From Amaurobius ferox (lineage: Eukaryota > Arthropoda > Arachnida > Araneae > Amaurobiidae), in assembly GCA_951213105.1 (NCBI GenBank), contig OX578145.1, positions 8,329,191-8,393,190 on the forward strand: 64,000 nucleotides of DNA, given 5' to 3'. The notes beneath the pieces were generated by a model, which saw only the letters and a program-made list of their open reading frames with translations, was not told the DNA's origin and searched no databases. Of this stretch, positions 47,247 to 56,130 are shown piece by piece. The first letter of the stretch is position 1; each line of letters begins with the position of its first letter. Made by a program: the position numbers and the translations under genes.

Positions 47247-49452
47247 GGTTGTTTATGTACAGAGGCGGAGGAGGTTTACGTTTTCTAAAGAAATAAATCC
47301 AATGACATTTATTGGGGTTTAATTTTATTCGCCATTTTTCCAGCCATGTTTGAAGTATGTCTAAGTGTTGTTGTAGCTGTCTGTGCATTACTGAGACGTA
47401 AGGATGTTTTGCAAGTATCGCACTGTCGTCTGCATAGAGTGCCAGCTCCGTGTCTAGGGTCCTGGGGATGTCATTTAGATATATGTTAAAGAGTGTCGGG
47501 CCCAGGATGGATCCTTGCGGTACACTACTTTTAATGAGCTTGGGTGTAGACAAGTTATCTTTTACTCTAACTTGGAAGTGTCGGTTATTTAGGTATGAGA
47601 TTAAAAGTTTGACAAGTGCGTCAGGGACTTTTAGAGTGATCAGTTTGTATGCTAATCCACAGTGCCACACTTTATCAAATGCTTTTTGTATGTCAAGAAA
47701 AATCGCAGCTGTGGGTGTCTTACTATTAAGTCCAGAAGATATGTACTCTACCACTCTCAGCAATTGATGAGTGGTGGAGTGTTTTGGCCGAAATCCAAAC
47801 TGCTCCGGAATGATAATATCATTCTCACTAAGGTGCGTGTTCAGTCTATTAAGAATTATTTTCTCAGTAATTTTACTAAGTGTCGGTAGTAAGCTGATTG
47901 GTCTGTAGTTGGCTGGAATGGTGGCATCCTCACCAGGCTTATGGATCGCTATAATTATCGCTTCCTTCCATTCTTTGGGGAAATAATTTAGTTTTAGTAT
48001 TTTGTTTATTAGGGTGGTCAAGTAAAATATTATATTTAGGGGTAAGTTTTTGACCGCAATATTCCTGATTTTGTCGTGCCCTGGGCTTTTACGGTTTTTA
48101 AGGTTTTTGATGATATCAATTATTTCTTGCGGGGTGGCTGGGTTAATCTCGGCCGTGACCGGGGAGTTCCTGAAGTTGTTTAGAGTTTGCCTAACCATTC
48201 TTAGGGTGTCTTGACACATTAGATCGTGGTTTGGTTCAAATTGCTTTTCGTAATGCCTAGCAAGCGCCTCTGCTTTTTCTTCGTCTGAGTACGCGATTTT
48301 AACGCCATCTATTAGTGGCGGGAGTTTAATTTGAGGTTTTCTGAGTCTTTTAGCGAATTGCCAAAGCGATACGTCTTCCGGGCTAAGGGATTCAATTAAC
48401 TCTTTATACTGTTGCTGCTTTTCTGCGACAATTTTATCCCTGACTTTCCACGTGAGTCTGTTAAGCTCCCTTTTGAGGGTAGGGTCTCTATTAGCCTGCC
48501 ATGTCTTACGCATTCTGTTCCTTTGCCTAACTAATTGTTTGACATGGTGGGAAAGTGTGGGCATTTTTGGTGACTCACGATGTGTTGTGGCAGAGGCAAT
48601 GGCTCTCTTGATTTCTGTTGTGAGTGTGTGTGTGGCAGAGTCAATATCCGCCGTGCTCATAATGTTGGGTACTGCCAAGTGCGGCTCAAAAAGTGCTCTT
48701 TTGAAAACGTTCCAGTTCACCCTCTCTTGTCCCAGAGAGGCTGGAAGGGGAGTGTTCAGATCGAATGTCACCAATACCGGTAAATGATCCGAGTCGAATT
48801 CTTCCAGGGTATCGATAGTGTGAGCGTATTCTATGTTTCTCGTTAGGACAAAGTCTATGAATGAGCCGTTGGCACCTGAGAAGCAGGTTGGTCTCGACGG
48901 TGCAATGATGTTGGTGTTTGTTGTGTTCAGTAGTCTGTGTATCTGTGTACCGCGTATGTTGGCTCTCCTGCTGCCCCACGCTCGGTGGTGTGCATTGAAG
49001 TCGCCCGCGAGTATTGTGTTTGGATATCGCGAGAAAAGCAGTTCCAGCTGCGCAGCTACATTTATACCACTCATGTTTTTGACATATATTGAAGTTAGGA
49101 TAAATGGGTTTACATTATTTATTTTAATTTTTATGCTAGTATTTTCTACTCCTTGAAGATTTATGTTCTTTATTTCCTCGTGGGGAATATTTCTTTTGAT
49201 ATATATTGCTGTTCCTCCATGGGGGTTTCTAGTAGTTGTATTTGAGCTTAGGTTGTGATAGCCAATATAGTTTGCTATATTTAGTTTTTTATTTTCTCTA
49301 ACTTTAGTTTCCTGAATTAACAGGGCATCTACATCATTTTCATTTACGTAGCTCCTAAGTTCATTTATTCTTGGAGATATGCCGTTCGCATTCCAAAATA
49401 TTATTTTAAAGCTTTCTTTTTGGGACCTAGCCATGGCAGGTTTGATTCTCAC
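47197..49452 (-). CDS. Jockey ORF2: endonuclease and reverse transcriptase
   Basis: This 751-residue frame makes the enzyme that nicks target DNA and copies the element's RNA at the nick. The N-terminus (residues about 15-250) is an APE-type endonuclease: FWNANG, LLIQETK, AGDFNAHHRAWGS, SFIDFVLT and DSDHLPV hold the expected Asn, Glu, Asp-Asn and Asp-His residues. The reverse transcriptase spans about 470-720: NYRPISLLPTLSKI, EQFGFRPKHST, FLDIQKAFDKVWH (first Asp), SVPQGSILGP and LYADDSAI (YADD box). All catalytic residues are present and there is no internal stop. The frame ends early, at SLKSGKIY, because of a one-base frame change near 47240. The thumb and C-terminus continue in the next frame. 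Confidence 0.92.
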   Translation of the reverse strand: MRIKPAMARSQKESFKIIFWNANGISPRINELRSYVNENDVDALLIQETKVRENKKLNIANYIGYHNLSSNTTTRNPHGGTAIYIKRNIPHEEIKNINLQGVENTSIKIKINNVNPFILTSIYVKNMSGINVAAQLELLFSRYPNTILAGDFNAHHRAWGSRRANIRGTQIHRLLNTTNTNIIAPSRPTCFSGANGSFIDFVLTRNIEYAHTIDTLEEFDSDHLPVLVTFDLNTPLPASLGQERVNWNVFKRALFEPHLAVPNIMSTADIDSATHTLTTEIKRAIASATTHRESPKMPTLSHHVKQLVRQRNRMRKTWQANRDPTLKRELNRLTWKVRDKIVAEKQQQYKELIESLSPEDVSLWQFAKRLRKPQIKLPPLIDGVKIAYSDEEKAEALARHYEKQFEPNHDLMCQDTLRMVRQTLNNFRNSPVTAEINPATPQEIIDIIKNLKNRKSPGHDKIRNIAVKNLPLNIIFYLTTLINKILKLNYFPKEWKEAIIIAIHKPGEDATIPANYRPISLLPTLSKITEKIILNRLNTHLSENDIIIPEQFGFRPKHSTTHQLLRVVEYISSGLNSKTPTAAIFLDIQKAFDKVWHCGLAYKLITLKVPDALVKLLISYLNNRHFQVRVKDNLSTPKLIKSSVPQGSILGPTLFNIYLNDIPRTLDTELALYADDSAILAKHPYVSVMHRQLQQHLDILQTWLEKWRIKLNPNKCHWIYFFRKRKPPPPLYINNHAPKSPKFSLKSGKIY

Positions 49453-50203
49453 TGTTATTTTTAAAATCCGCGATTAATTTAAAAGCCTCAAAGACCATTT
49501 GCATTGGATCACTCTTTTTTTGTATTAGCTCTGCGAACTGCATCAACAGGTGTTTCATTGCATCTAGGTCGAACATGGTGATAAACCCTCTGATGAGGTT
49601 GAGGATTTCATCCATCTTTTCATCATTGGTTTTACCAGCAGGTTCAGTCTCAGCTTCCATATCCTCAGCCTCAACCGCGGTTTGGTCATTTTTGTGAGTA
49701 TCCTTTTGGACCTCAGTAGTTTTTTGCCTTTTTTCAACCGTTTTTTCTAACAGCTGGGTTTGCGCGAGCTCTTCCTCTCTGACTCGTTTAGTTTTGGCTT
49801 CACGTGTTCTGATTTCTTCTTTTGATTTAGCATATTGATTTACAATTTTAGCTTCTAGTTCCGCCTGTCTTGCCTGTCTGGCTTTTTCGGCTTCCTTTCT
49901 CTTTATAATGGCTATAGTAGCCAGTTTTACTTCTTCCGGAGTCAATTCTCTGGAAGACAAAGGTTTGGGGGCCTGCTCTTGCACCGATCTGGTGGGTGCT
50001 GAAGATTGGTATCTATTTTGCTGTGGCACAGTGTGCGAGGAGCCCTGAGGGGGTGCCTGGGAGTTTAATCCGAGGGCCTTTTGCCTCCAAGGGGGTATCT
50101 GATTTTGGGGAGGGGGGCATACCCCGGTGCCTTTCCTCTGTTCCAGGGGTTCTTCGGGCATTGCCTGAAGTTCGCTGGGTGGTCTCCATTGCAATTTGCA
50201 CAC
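49427..50203 (-). CDS. Jockey ORF1, C-terminal part in the -1 frame
   Basis: This 258-residue frame overlaps the end of the first frame by 139 bases. Its first 25 residues are an alternative reading of the zinc-knuckle region and are unlikely to be real on their own. After QNQIPPWRQKALGL it looks like the true C-terminus: Gln/Pro-rich, then a long charged coiled-coil-like helix (RKEAEKARQARQAELEAKIV). It ends NNSENQTCHG. The stop overlaps the ORF2 start by 26 bases, as in many two-ORF LINEs. A single base change in the C-run around 50112-50117, or -1 ribosomal slippage, would join it to the first frame. Confidence 0.75.
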   Translation of the reverse strand: MCKLQWRPPSELQAMPEEPLEQRKGTGVCPPPQNQIPPWRQKALGLNSQAPPQGSSHTVPQQNRYQSSAPTRSVQEQAPKPLSSRELTPEEVKLATIAIIKRKEAEKARQARQAELEAKIVNQYAKSKEEIRTREAKTKRVREEELAQTQLLEKTVEKRQKTTEVQKDTHKNDQTAVEAEDMEAETEPAGKTNDEKMDEILNLIRGFITMFDLDAMKHLLMQFAELIQKKSDPMQMVFEAFKLIADFKNNSENQTCHG

Positions 50204-51528
50204 ATAGCCTTCTCAGACCTAGGTCTCTGGCAGTCCCGTGTGAAGTGTTCTTCAGCACACTTAAGGCACTTAGGTGGCATACTGCAGTTCTCCGAGGAGT
50301 GATTGAACTGTTGGCACCGGTAGCAGATTTTGAAGCCCCGTGCTCTGAAGGCTTCTACCTTCACAGCCAAGTAACCTAATCTTGTTAGTCTGTAGACCCT
50401 CTGCCAGTCTGCCGTAGGCCTAAGGCTGACTAAGAAGATAGGCAGGGGTAATCTCGTTTTAGTGTTCCTCAGTTGAGAAACCCGGACTACATCTAATCCT
50501 TCGGATGTTAAAGTGATTTTTATTTCCTCCATGTTATAATTTGTTGGTAGCCCCTTCAGAACTACCTTTTTTGGCCTTTCCGTCTTTAGATTTAAGCTGT
50601 GGAAGGGGATTTTCTCACTACTTAAATGGCGCTGTACAACCCTGTAGGTGTCAGCGTCATTTGGAATCAATTTTAGCATGTCTCCTGTGAGCTTGCCAGA
50701 TACTTTATTTCCTGAGATATCATTTAGTTTTTTAAGGAGAACTTTGTAATTATCATTGAACTTTATGAAAAAACATTCAGCTTTTGGGTCTTTTTTCTCA
50801 ACTTCAACTGTTGTTAGCCTGTCACTATTTTCGACCGTTTTAGGTTTAGGTGCACTTTTAAACACAACTGGTTGCGCGGCAATCTCAGCGTAAGTCTTAG
50901 TTTTAACATAATCATTTTCAGTTACATTTACAACATTATCAGCTATTTCATTACAGTCCATGTTATCATGGACATTTAAGTTTTCTTCTACAATCTGGCT
51001 TTTAGTAGGAGCATCCTTAGTGGATTGCCCCTCCATCTTTCTTTTTTTATTTGGATTTTCAACCGTTTTAAGTTTATCTTCATCTTTAATTTCCTTAATT
51101 AAACCTAGCTCTATCATTTTACTTTTGATTTGAACACTGGAATTACATCCCTCACATTTAGAAATCTCATAATTATCACAATCAATAAACCTATCCAATT
51201 TCCGGGCAAACAAAAAAGAGTTCACAGAAAGTAACGAACCTAGAATCTTGGAGACTTGATCCTCTTCCTGTCCCAGTAGTCCGTTCATCAGCAGCTCCCT
51301 GATGTGAAGAGTCATCACGTAGACTGCCAGGGTGCAGAAGTTGACGGCGGTCTTGATTTCTTCCTTCAGTCCAGTCATCAGTCCATCATCAGGTAGAGTT
51401 TCGCAGTAATTCATCAAGGCACCCTTGAGAGGCCCGAATTCTTCCTCGTCCAGCTCACCAGCAAGTTCGTGAATAGCTGCCACGTCGCCTCGTTCCAAAT
51501 CCATAACGTCAGGGTGGAGAAGTTCCAA
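50065..51528 (-). CDS. Jockey ORF1 (gag-like nucleic-acid-binding protein), N-terminal part
   Basis: This 487-residue open frame starts MELLHPDVMDLERGD. Residues 1-140 are unfamiliar and acidic, with several Cys. A basic stretch NPNKKRKMEG follows near residue 160. From about residue 320 it matches the PRE_C2HC region of insect LINE gag proteins (YRLTRLGYLAVKVE). Three zinc knuckles follow: CYRCQQFNHSSENC (from residue 402), CLKCAEEHFTRDC and CANCNGDHPANFRQC. Such proteins coat LINE RNA in the cytoplasm and accompany it to the target. The frame ends at GGKRPSD soon after the third knuckle. The expected continuation lies in the -1 frame, which stays open for another 210 residues. The start is the first Met of the long frame. 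Confidence 0.85.
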   Translation of the reverse strand: MELLHPDVMDLERGDVAAIHELAGELDEEEFGPLKGALMNYCETLPDDGLMTGLKEEIKTAVNFCTLAVYVMTLHIRELLMNGLLGQEEDQVSKILGSLLSVNSFLFARKLDRFIDCDNYEISKCEGCNSSVQIKSKMIELGLIKEIKDEDKLKTVENPNKKRKMEGQSTKDAPTKSQIVEENLNVHDNMDCNEIADNVVNVTENDYVKTKTYAEIAAQPVVFKSAPKPKTVENSDRLTTVEVEKKDPKAECFFIKFNDNYKVLLKKLNDISGNKVSGKLTGDMLKLIPNDADTYRVVQRHLSSEKIPFHSLNLKTERPKKVVLKGLPTNYNMEEIKITLTSEGLDVVRVSQLRNTKTRLPLPIFLVSLRPTADWQRVYRLTRLGYLAVKVEAFRARGFKICYRCQQFNHSSENCSMPPKCLKCAEEHFTRDCQRPRSEKAMCANCNGDHPANFRQCPKNPWNRGKAPGYAPLPKIRYPLGGKRPSD

Positions 51529-51754
51529 AAAATAGCACTACCACGTGGTAACAACACACGTGGCACTCCAAAATGGAAAGCACGAAATCCAAAATGGCGA
51601 ATCGCCCGTACACAACAAGCTGTAGAATTGCTTTGCCCGACGTACTGTATCGTAACTAGATATAACACGCCCAAGCGGAAGCAAGAAGATCACCAACTGG
51701 TAAAAGCAGGAGCAATACAAAAGCACGTCCACACAACTCGAAGTCTAAGCTCCG

Positions 51755-51990
51755 AATGGCCACTTAAAACCAGAAAAGTGTCTAGCCTTTATATCCGAAG
51801 ATGGGTGCGTTCCGGAACATAACCGTTGCCGGCAACGCCCTCTGGATATGCAAAACAGGATGCGTGAGCGGCGAGAAAGGTGATTTGCATGATCAGCCAA
51901 GTTTTGTCCACATCGCGATTCGTTCACGAGAACGGAATAATCATTTTAATAATGACGTCACGCTCCCGCGAAACGAGAATCGCGATGTAA
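51755..51990 (-). promoter_or_regulatory. Possible promoter region upstream of the Jockey ORF1
   Basis: On the minus strand GGATATAAAGGC (TATA-like) lies near 51796-51788, about 260 bases before the ORF1 start. Further upstream is a perfect CRE palindrome TGACGTCA (51953-51960), enclosed by inverted repeats ACATCGCGATTC (51910-51921) and GAATCGCGATGT (51977-51988). The region is CpG-rich compared with its surroundings. It may be part of the element's 5' region or a promoter captured with it. LINE promoters are usually internal, so a TATA box here would be unusual. Confidence 0.35.
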
Positions 51991-52020
51991 ACAAAACCAA
52001 GTTTCTAACAATTTTTCAGC

Positions 52021-52155
52021 AAGTGTTTGTTCTAAAGAGATGGTGTTCGTTTTCTGCAAGTTTTTGTTCTAAAGAGGTGGTGTTCGTTTTCCGGAAGTGT
52101 TTGTTCTAAAGAGGTGGTGTTCGTTTTTCTGCAAGTGTTTGTTCTAAAGATAAAT
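52021..52155. repeat. 37-bp tandem repeat, about 3.5 units
   Basis: AAGTGTTTGTTCTAAAGAG begins units at 52021, 52058, 52095 and 52133. The array directly precedes (in Jockey orientation) the promoter-like region. Confidence 0.8.
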
Positions 52156-52189
52156 TCCATATCCACCAATATGCCTACTGCAAGTATGT

Positions 52190-52246
52190 TGTTGTTGTTA
52201 TTGTTGTTGAAACCCAGACCGTCCGACCTACCAGAAAGGTGTAAGG
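52190..52246 (-). mobile_element. 57-bp SINE tail insertion
   Basis: On the minus strand this reads CCTTACACCTTTCTGGTAGG, then TCGGACGGTCTGGGTTTC and (AAC)n-like repeats: the last part of the SINE at 27751. The flanks are TACTGCAAGTATGT (52176-52189 and 52247-52260), a 14-bp target duplication. Confidence 0.88.
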
Positions 52247-52264
52247 TACTGCAAGTATGTGTCA

Positions 52265-53118
52265 AAGAGTACCATTCAGAGTTGTTCATAACAGGCTTTT
52301 TCAAATCTACATTTTTATCAAACTGTTACTTGTTTTTGTAAGACAACAATTAATAAGTATATATATTTTAAATGGTGTGAAGCTTTGTGGGTATATTAGA
52401 AGTGTGCGACATCATACGTGTACAAACGAGAATTTTACATTTTTCTATTTAGTGTTTGTTTTTATTATTCTGAATTTTAATCATTTGTAACTCTTTGCGG
52501 TCAAAATTTGTGTTTGTTTTTATTAATTTGAGTAATTCATTTAACATTTTTAGTGGTGGACAGCTCAGGCAGAACAAACTCTGGTCTTCAGACCAGAGTG
52601 GAATCTGAGCCTGGGGATTAAATTAATAACTGGGAATTAAAATTGATAACTGGGTTGTTTAATTTGGGTTTTAATTGTTCTTTTCTAATCATTGCAATGT
52701 AACTTTAACTATCTACTATACGAATTATTAGTGTTAACAATTTGGAAGATGTTTTTGTTCGTAAATTTAAAGTGTTAATAAAGAAAGTTTTAGTTTATCA
52801 TATAATTGAGTTGAGTTTTTCTTTTGTGTTTCTTTGTTGGCTGTGCTCTATTTAATTCTGGGTTAAAGGTAAGTGAAGTTTTAAAGAATTTGTTGATTGT
52901 TGATGATAATTTTAAAAGATAAACAACCAAGAAATATGCACAGGCCAAACTGTAGGAAAAGCAATTAGTAAAAGAAACATTATTAAAATAAGTTAGAAAC
53001 TCTAATATTGAAGTGTAATAAGCCAAGGTAATAATAAATATTAAATAGTAAAAAGAAACAGAGAATATTAATACATTCAAAAGAAACTTTATTATCTTAT
53101 ATTAATATTAAAATAAAA
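52265..53118. other. No gene recognised
   Basis: AT-rich intronic sequence. An imperfect palindrome lies near 52583 (CTGGTCTTCAGACCAG). No open frame can be named. Confidence 0.5.
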
Positions 53119-53706
53119 TTAACTTATATTTACGTTAAAAGTAAAATAAATCTTAGAAGTAAAATATGAAAAGTAAATAAATAAGCTTTTTATTCCCAAC
53201 ATAAGTGTGATTGAAGAGAGTGAATTGATGGTAGCCTGTGAGTCAATAAAGATTACAATATTATACTCTCGTCCCTTGCCAATTTCGTCAAGTGCCAAAG
53301 ACACAGCTGCCACCTCACCATTGTAGCTGTTACAGAATTCCCCTATAGCTTTGCTCAGCCTGAAACATTTCGAGTACACACCCACACCAGCATTTTTAAT
53401 GGCATCCATAGCAGATCCATCAGTGTATACATGTAACCAATTTGATGAGGGGTATCGCTCTTCAATAGTAGCAAGGGCAGCCATCCTTAGTTCAGTATCC
53501 GTAGAAAAACTCTTGCTCACTGGAAGAACAAGGTCAAGGTGGAAATCAACTTTATTGCTATGTCTGTGATAAATGGAAGGAGCAAATAAAGGCTCCCTTT
53601 CAACATCCGGAATATCAAATTTATTTAACAATTCGTTGGCCATACTCAAAAAGGTTCTCTGAGTTTTTAACCTAGTCTGGGCAGGTGTATGTCTTCCCCA
53701 AACCAT
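53119..53706 (-). pseudogene. LINE fragment: RNase H domain
   Basis: The reading frame encodes HTPAQTRLKTQRTFL, a linker, then an RNase H domain: WLHVYTDGSAMDAIKNAGVG (first Asp), NSYNGEVAAVSLALDEI (Glu) and IVIFIDSQATINSLSS (second Asp). Homology stops after SLSS, so the last catalytic residue and the C-terminus are missing and the following residues are flanking sequence. RNase H of this type degrades the RNA strand during reverse transcription in I-group LINEs. It differs from the Jockey element at 46430, which has no RNase H. The frame joins the upstream part (53672-54200) through a one-base frame change near 53690. Confidence 0.85.
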
Positions 53707-54200
53707 CAGTTCTCAAAAGTTTTTCAGAAAGTTTCAAGGCAGCTCTTTGTCTCCAATCCACTACTGGTTCCAGACCAGCCTGAATTTGCATGGCCTCAAT
53801 AGGTGTGGAAAAAGCCCCACCAGTAATAAGTCTAAGGATATTATTTTGTACAATCTCCAATTTCTTCTGGATAGTTTCAGATGCAGTTATCAGCAGCTCA
53901 GCTCCATATTCGACTGCAGGTCTGATGTAGGACTTATAGGTGGTGCAGAGTAAGTCCTGTGAGGTGAGGTGCCCTATCTTACTCCCGCAAGCCTTTTTAA
54001 GTGCCTGATTCTGGAGTTGCCAATGTCAATCATTCGATTGGCTTGATTATTCCAACTTAGCCTGGGATCTAAAGTGATCCCCAAGTATAAAGCATTTGCC
54101 GTTTTAATTAATTTATTGAGTCCATAAAACAGATTAACATCAGAAGGTTTTGTACTCAAGGTAAAAACCTGGTAATTGGTCTTGTTAATATTGCAGAAAA
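53672..54200 (-). pseudogene. LINE fragment: reverse transcriptase thumb and linker
   Basis: This is the upstream part of the same fragment. INKTNYQVFTLSTKPSD and ALYLGITLDPRLSWNNQANR (thumb) come first, then IGHLTSQDLLCTTYKSYIRP with AVEYGAELL, NNILRLITGGAFSTPIEAMQ and WRQRAALKLSEKL. The YADD-bearing polymerase core is absent, so the fragment starts in the thumb at about 54200 and ends inside RNase H. At least two frame changes are present (near 53960 and 53690). Confidence 0.82.
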
Positions 54201-54274
54201 AGTAAAAATATGTTTATAATTAACAAAAAGTTATACTTATCAAGATGCAATAAAGAAATGCATCCATTTTTTTA

Positions 54275-54612
54275 TATATAAACTCTTACTTGATAGTCAT
54301 TTACCATTATACCATTTTCTTATATACCATTTTTTATATAGAAACTCTTACTTGATAACCATTTACCATCATACCATTTTTTATATAACATATATTATAT
54401 ACTACTTTTTATATATAAACTCTTACTTGATAGCCATTTACCATTATACCATTTTTTTATTATACCATTGTTTTATATATAAACTCTTACTCTTACATGA
54501 TCAATTTTTTTATATCTAAACTCTTACTTGATAGCCATTTACCATTATACCATTTTCTTATTATACCATTGTTTTTATATATAAACTCTTACTCTTATAT
54601 GATCAATTTTTT
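54275..54612. repeat. Tandem array containing copies of the LANCL splice donor
   Basis: Imperfect units of about 62-100 bp include AACTCTTACTTGATAGCCAT. CTCTTACTTGATA (minus TATCAAGTAAGAG) occurs at 54283, 54345, 54420 and 54521, and at the real exon end at 55941. The array abuts the family A insertion. Confidence 0.85.
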
Positions 54613-55928
54613 AACACTTTACAACAAAGTTGAAAAGTGTTTATGATTTTGTTTATTCTGTCTGTCTGTCTGTCTGTCTGTTAGCACGATAACTGCCGTA
54701 AAAATGACTTAATCAAAATGAAATTTTAGTATGTTGTTCAGACGGTCTGTAGAACCTATGGGAATATAAATGAATAATATCACCGTATTAGTTTTGGATT
54801 GAACCCGGGTCGAAAAAATGAAATACATTGAGCCCTATGGGACCTAATTTTTCAAACATTATACCTACTTTTTTAAGCGGATTTAAAATTCACAAATTGC
54901 TTCGAAAATTTTAGGTAATATTCAAATTGTTCCATAAAATATATAAAAAAAAATTCAGCGAAATATATTCAGTAGTTTTTTAAATAAAAATTAAAATAAT
55001 AATTACACCTCTTATATGAAACGATCACGTGACTATGATATGAAACGATCACATGACCCACTTCAAAATGATATATGGCATCCATCTTGTTTCAAAATCG
55101 TGATTTTTTTAAGTTCTTTTTAATTCATATTGAGTGTTGTATCCATCCTAAAACTCCTTTATTTTTGCTTAAATTCTATGCAGATACATACTGAAACAAC
55201 GCAATGACAATATATTTGAGTTTAAATGCTCATCTAAATTTGATTATTTCTACAATTAAGCCTATTTTTCACCAATGTAAAATGTAAACAGCAAAATATA
55301 TAGAATGAGTTGTATTAGAATTCCTGTATTTTTTTAACACAAAATAATTTACTCCATGGAGTCTGCATGGCTGATATGAATGAAATATTAATTGATTTCA
55401 TAAAGAGAAGGACGATTTTTTTCGATGAAGTTTCAAGCATAGAGTTTAATTTTTTGTAGCTCCATGGTCTTAAACAAAATGTTTAAATAAAATAAATTAT
55501 TATAGTATTGTGATGAATGAAATGAATGGGAGAAAGTTATAAATGAAATCCGTTTTTATAGAGAGATCCAGGCGTGTTATTTTTTCTATGACGTCATTTG
55601 AATTAATTTCAGTTGTTTTCGATGAAGTTTTCAAATATAATAAATTATCGTAGTATTATGATAATTCTAAAACTATTACCGAGGAATGTATAACATTTTA
55701 GAGATGTTTAAACCAGGCAATTTATATTTCAATGCCGTCATTTGAATGAAGTTCATTTTTTTCGATGAAGGTTTAAGTTTTCAAATATAATAAATTAATC
55801 ACAGTATTGTGATAAGTTTCAAAATATTACCAAGGAATGTATTGCATTTTAGACTTGTTTAAATAAAATTGCATTGAAGTTGGAAAGTGTTTCATAATCA
55901 ATGCTTTAAGCATGATTGATCTTTTTTG
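54613..55928 (-). mobile_element. Repeat family A, copy 5 (next to a splice donor)
   Basis: A full-length copy, 1316 bp, from AACACTTTACAACAAAGTTG to GATTGATCTTTTTTG. The surrounding array shows the empty site as CAATTTTTTTATAT, so the element entered a T tract. Its end lies 19 bases from the last base of the splice-donor heptamer of the LANCL exon at 55948. It has ATGACGTCAT and two GATCACGTGAC-type motifs. Confidence 0.88.
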
Positions 55929-55947
55929 TTTATATATAAACTCTTAC

Positions 55948-56130
55948 TTGATAGGCGAGTAGAAGCAAGTGGATCACACCAGGAGCCCCATGGCACCAAT
56001 GAATTAGTCTATCAGATGGGTTTTCGAGAGAAGATGGAAAATTCCCAGATGGAAACTGAAGATTCAAAACCTGCTCAATGCAAGGTTTAACAAATTCATC
56101 AATTTGTTCCTTAGACAGGTACTCTTGAGC
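55948..56130 (-). CDS. LANCL: LANCL exon (WCHGAPG, first zinc Cys)
   Basis: This internal exon has 61 codons, phase 0. The acceptor is ATTTTAG before AQEYLSKEQI and the donor is GTAAGAG after LLLLAYQ. It contains QFPSGNFPSS and DRLIHWCHGAPGVIHLLLL. The cysteine of WCHGAPG is the first zinc ligand in the family and is intact. The exon matches LANCL1/2 block for block, and the arginine before LIHW (NPSDRL) is like LANCL2. The donor is unusual in its surroundings: a 1.3-kb repeat begins 19 bases downstream in the intron, and a tandem array beyond that repeat carries four more copies of the exon-intron junction (TATCAAGTAAGAG). No stop codon or frameshift interrupts the exon, so it looks functional. 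Confidence 0.93.

Larger units (their letters stand above)
46430..51760 (-). mobile_element. Jockey-clade LINE, nearly full length
   Basis: About 5.3 kb in the same orientation as the surrounding LANCL gene. Order: 5' untranslated region, ORF1 with zinc knuckles (split by a frame change), ORF2 with endonuclease and reverse transcriptase (split by a frame change), no RNase H, 3' untranslated region. The lack of RNase H and the ORF layout fit the Jockey clade. The 3' limit is uncertain: no poly-A tail was found, and I placed it near a GGCGCGAAGCGCC hairpin at 46433. The 5' limit is also uncertain. No target duplication was recognised. Confidence 0.82.

Noticed and set aside
48452..48787. Plus-strand open frames over the Jockey element (for example 48452-48787, 48833-49156)
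   Set aside because: Antisense shadows of the real ORF2 on the minus strand.
50112..50203. Programmed -1 frameshift signal in Jockey ORF1
   Set aside because: No X XXY YYZ heptamer in the zero frame was found, so a one-base indel in the C-run is simpler. Kept only as a possibility to check.
54283..54612. CRISPR-like array
   Set aside because: The units are imperfect, directly abutting and partly overlapping, with no unique spacers. This is eukaryotic intronic DNA.
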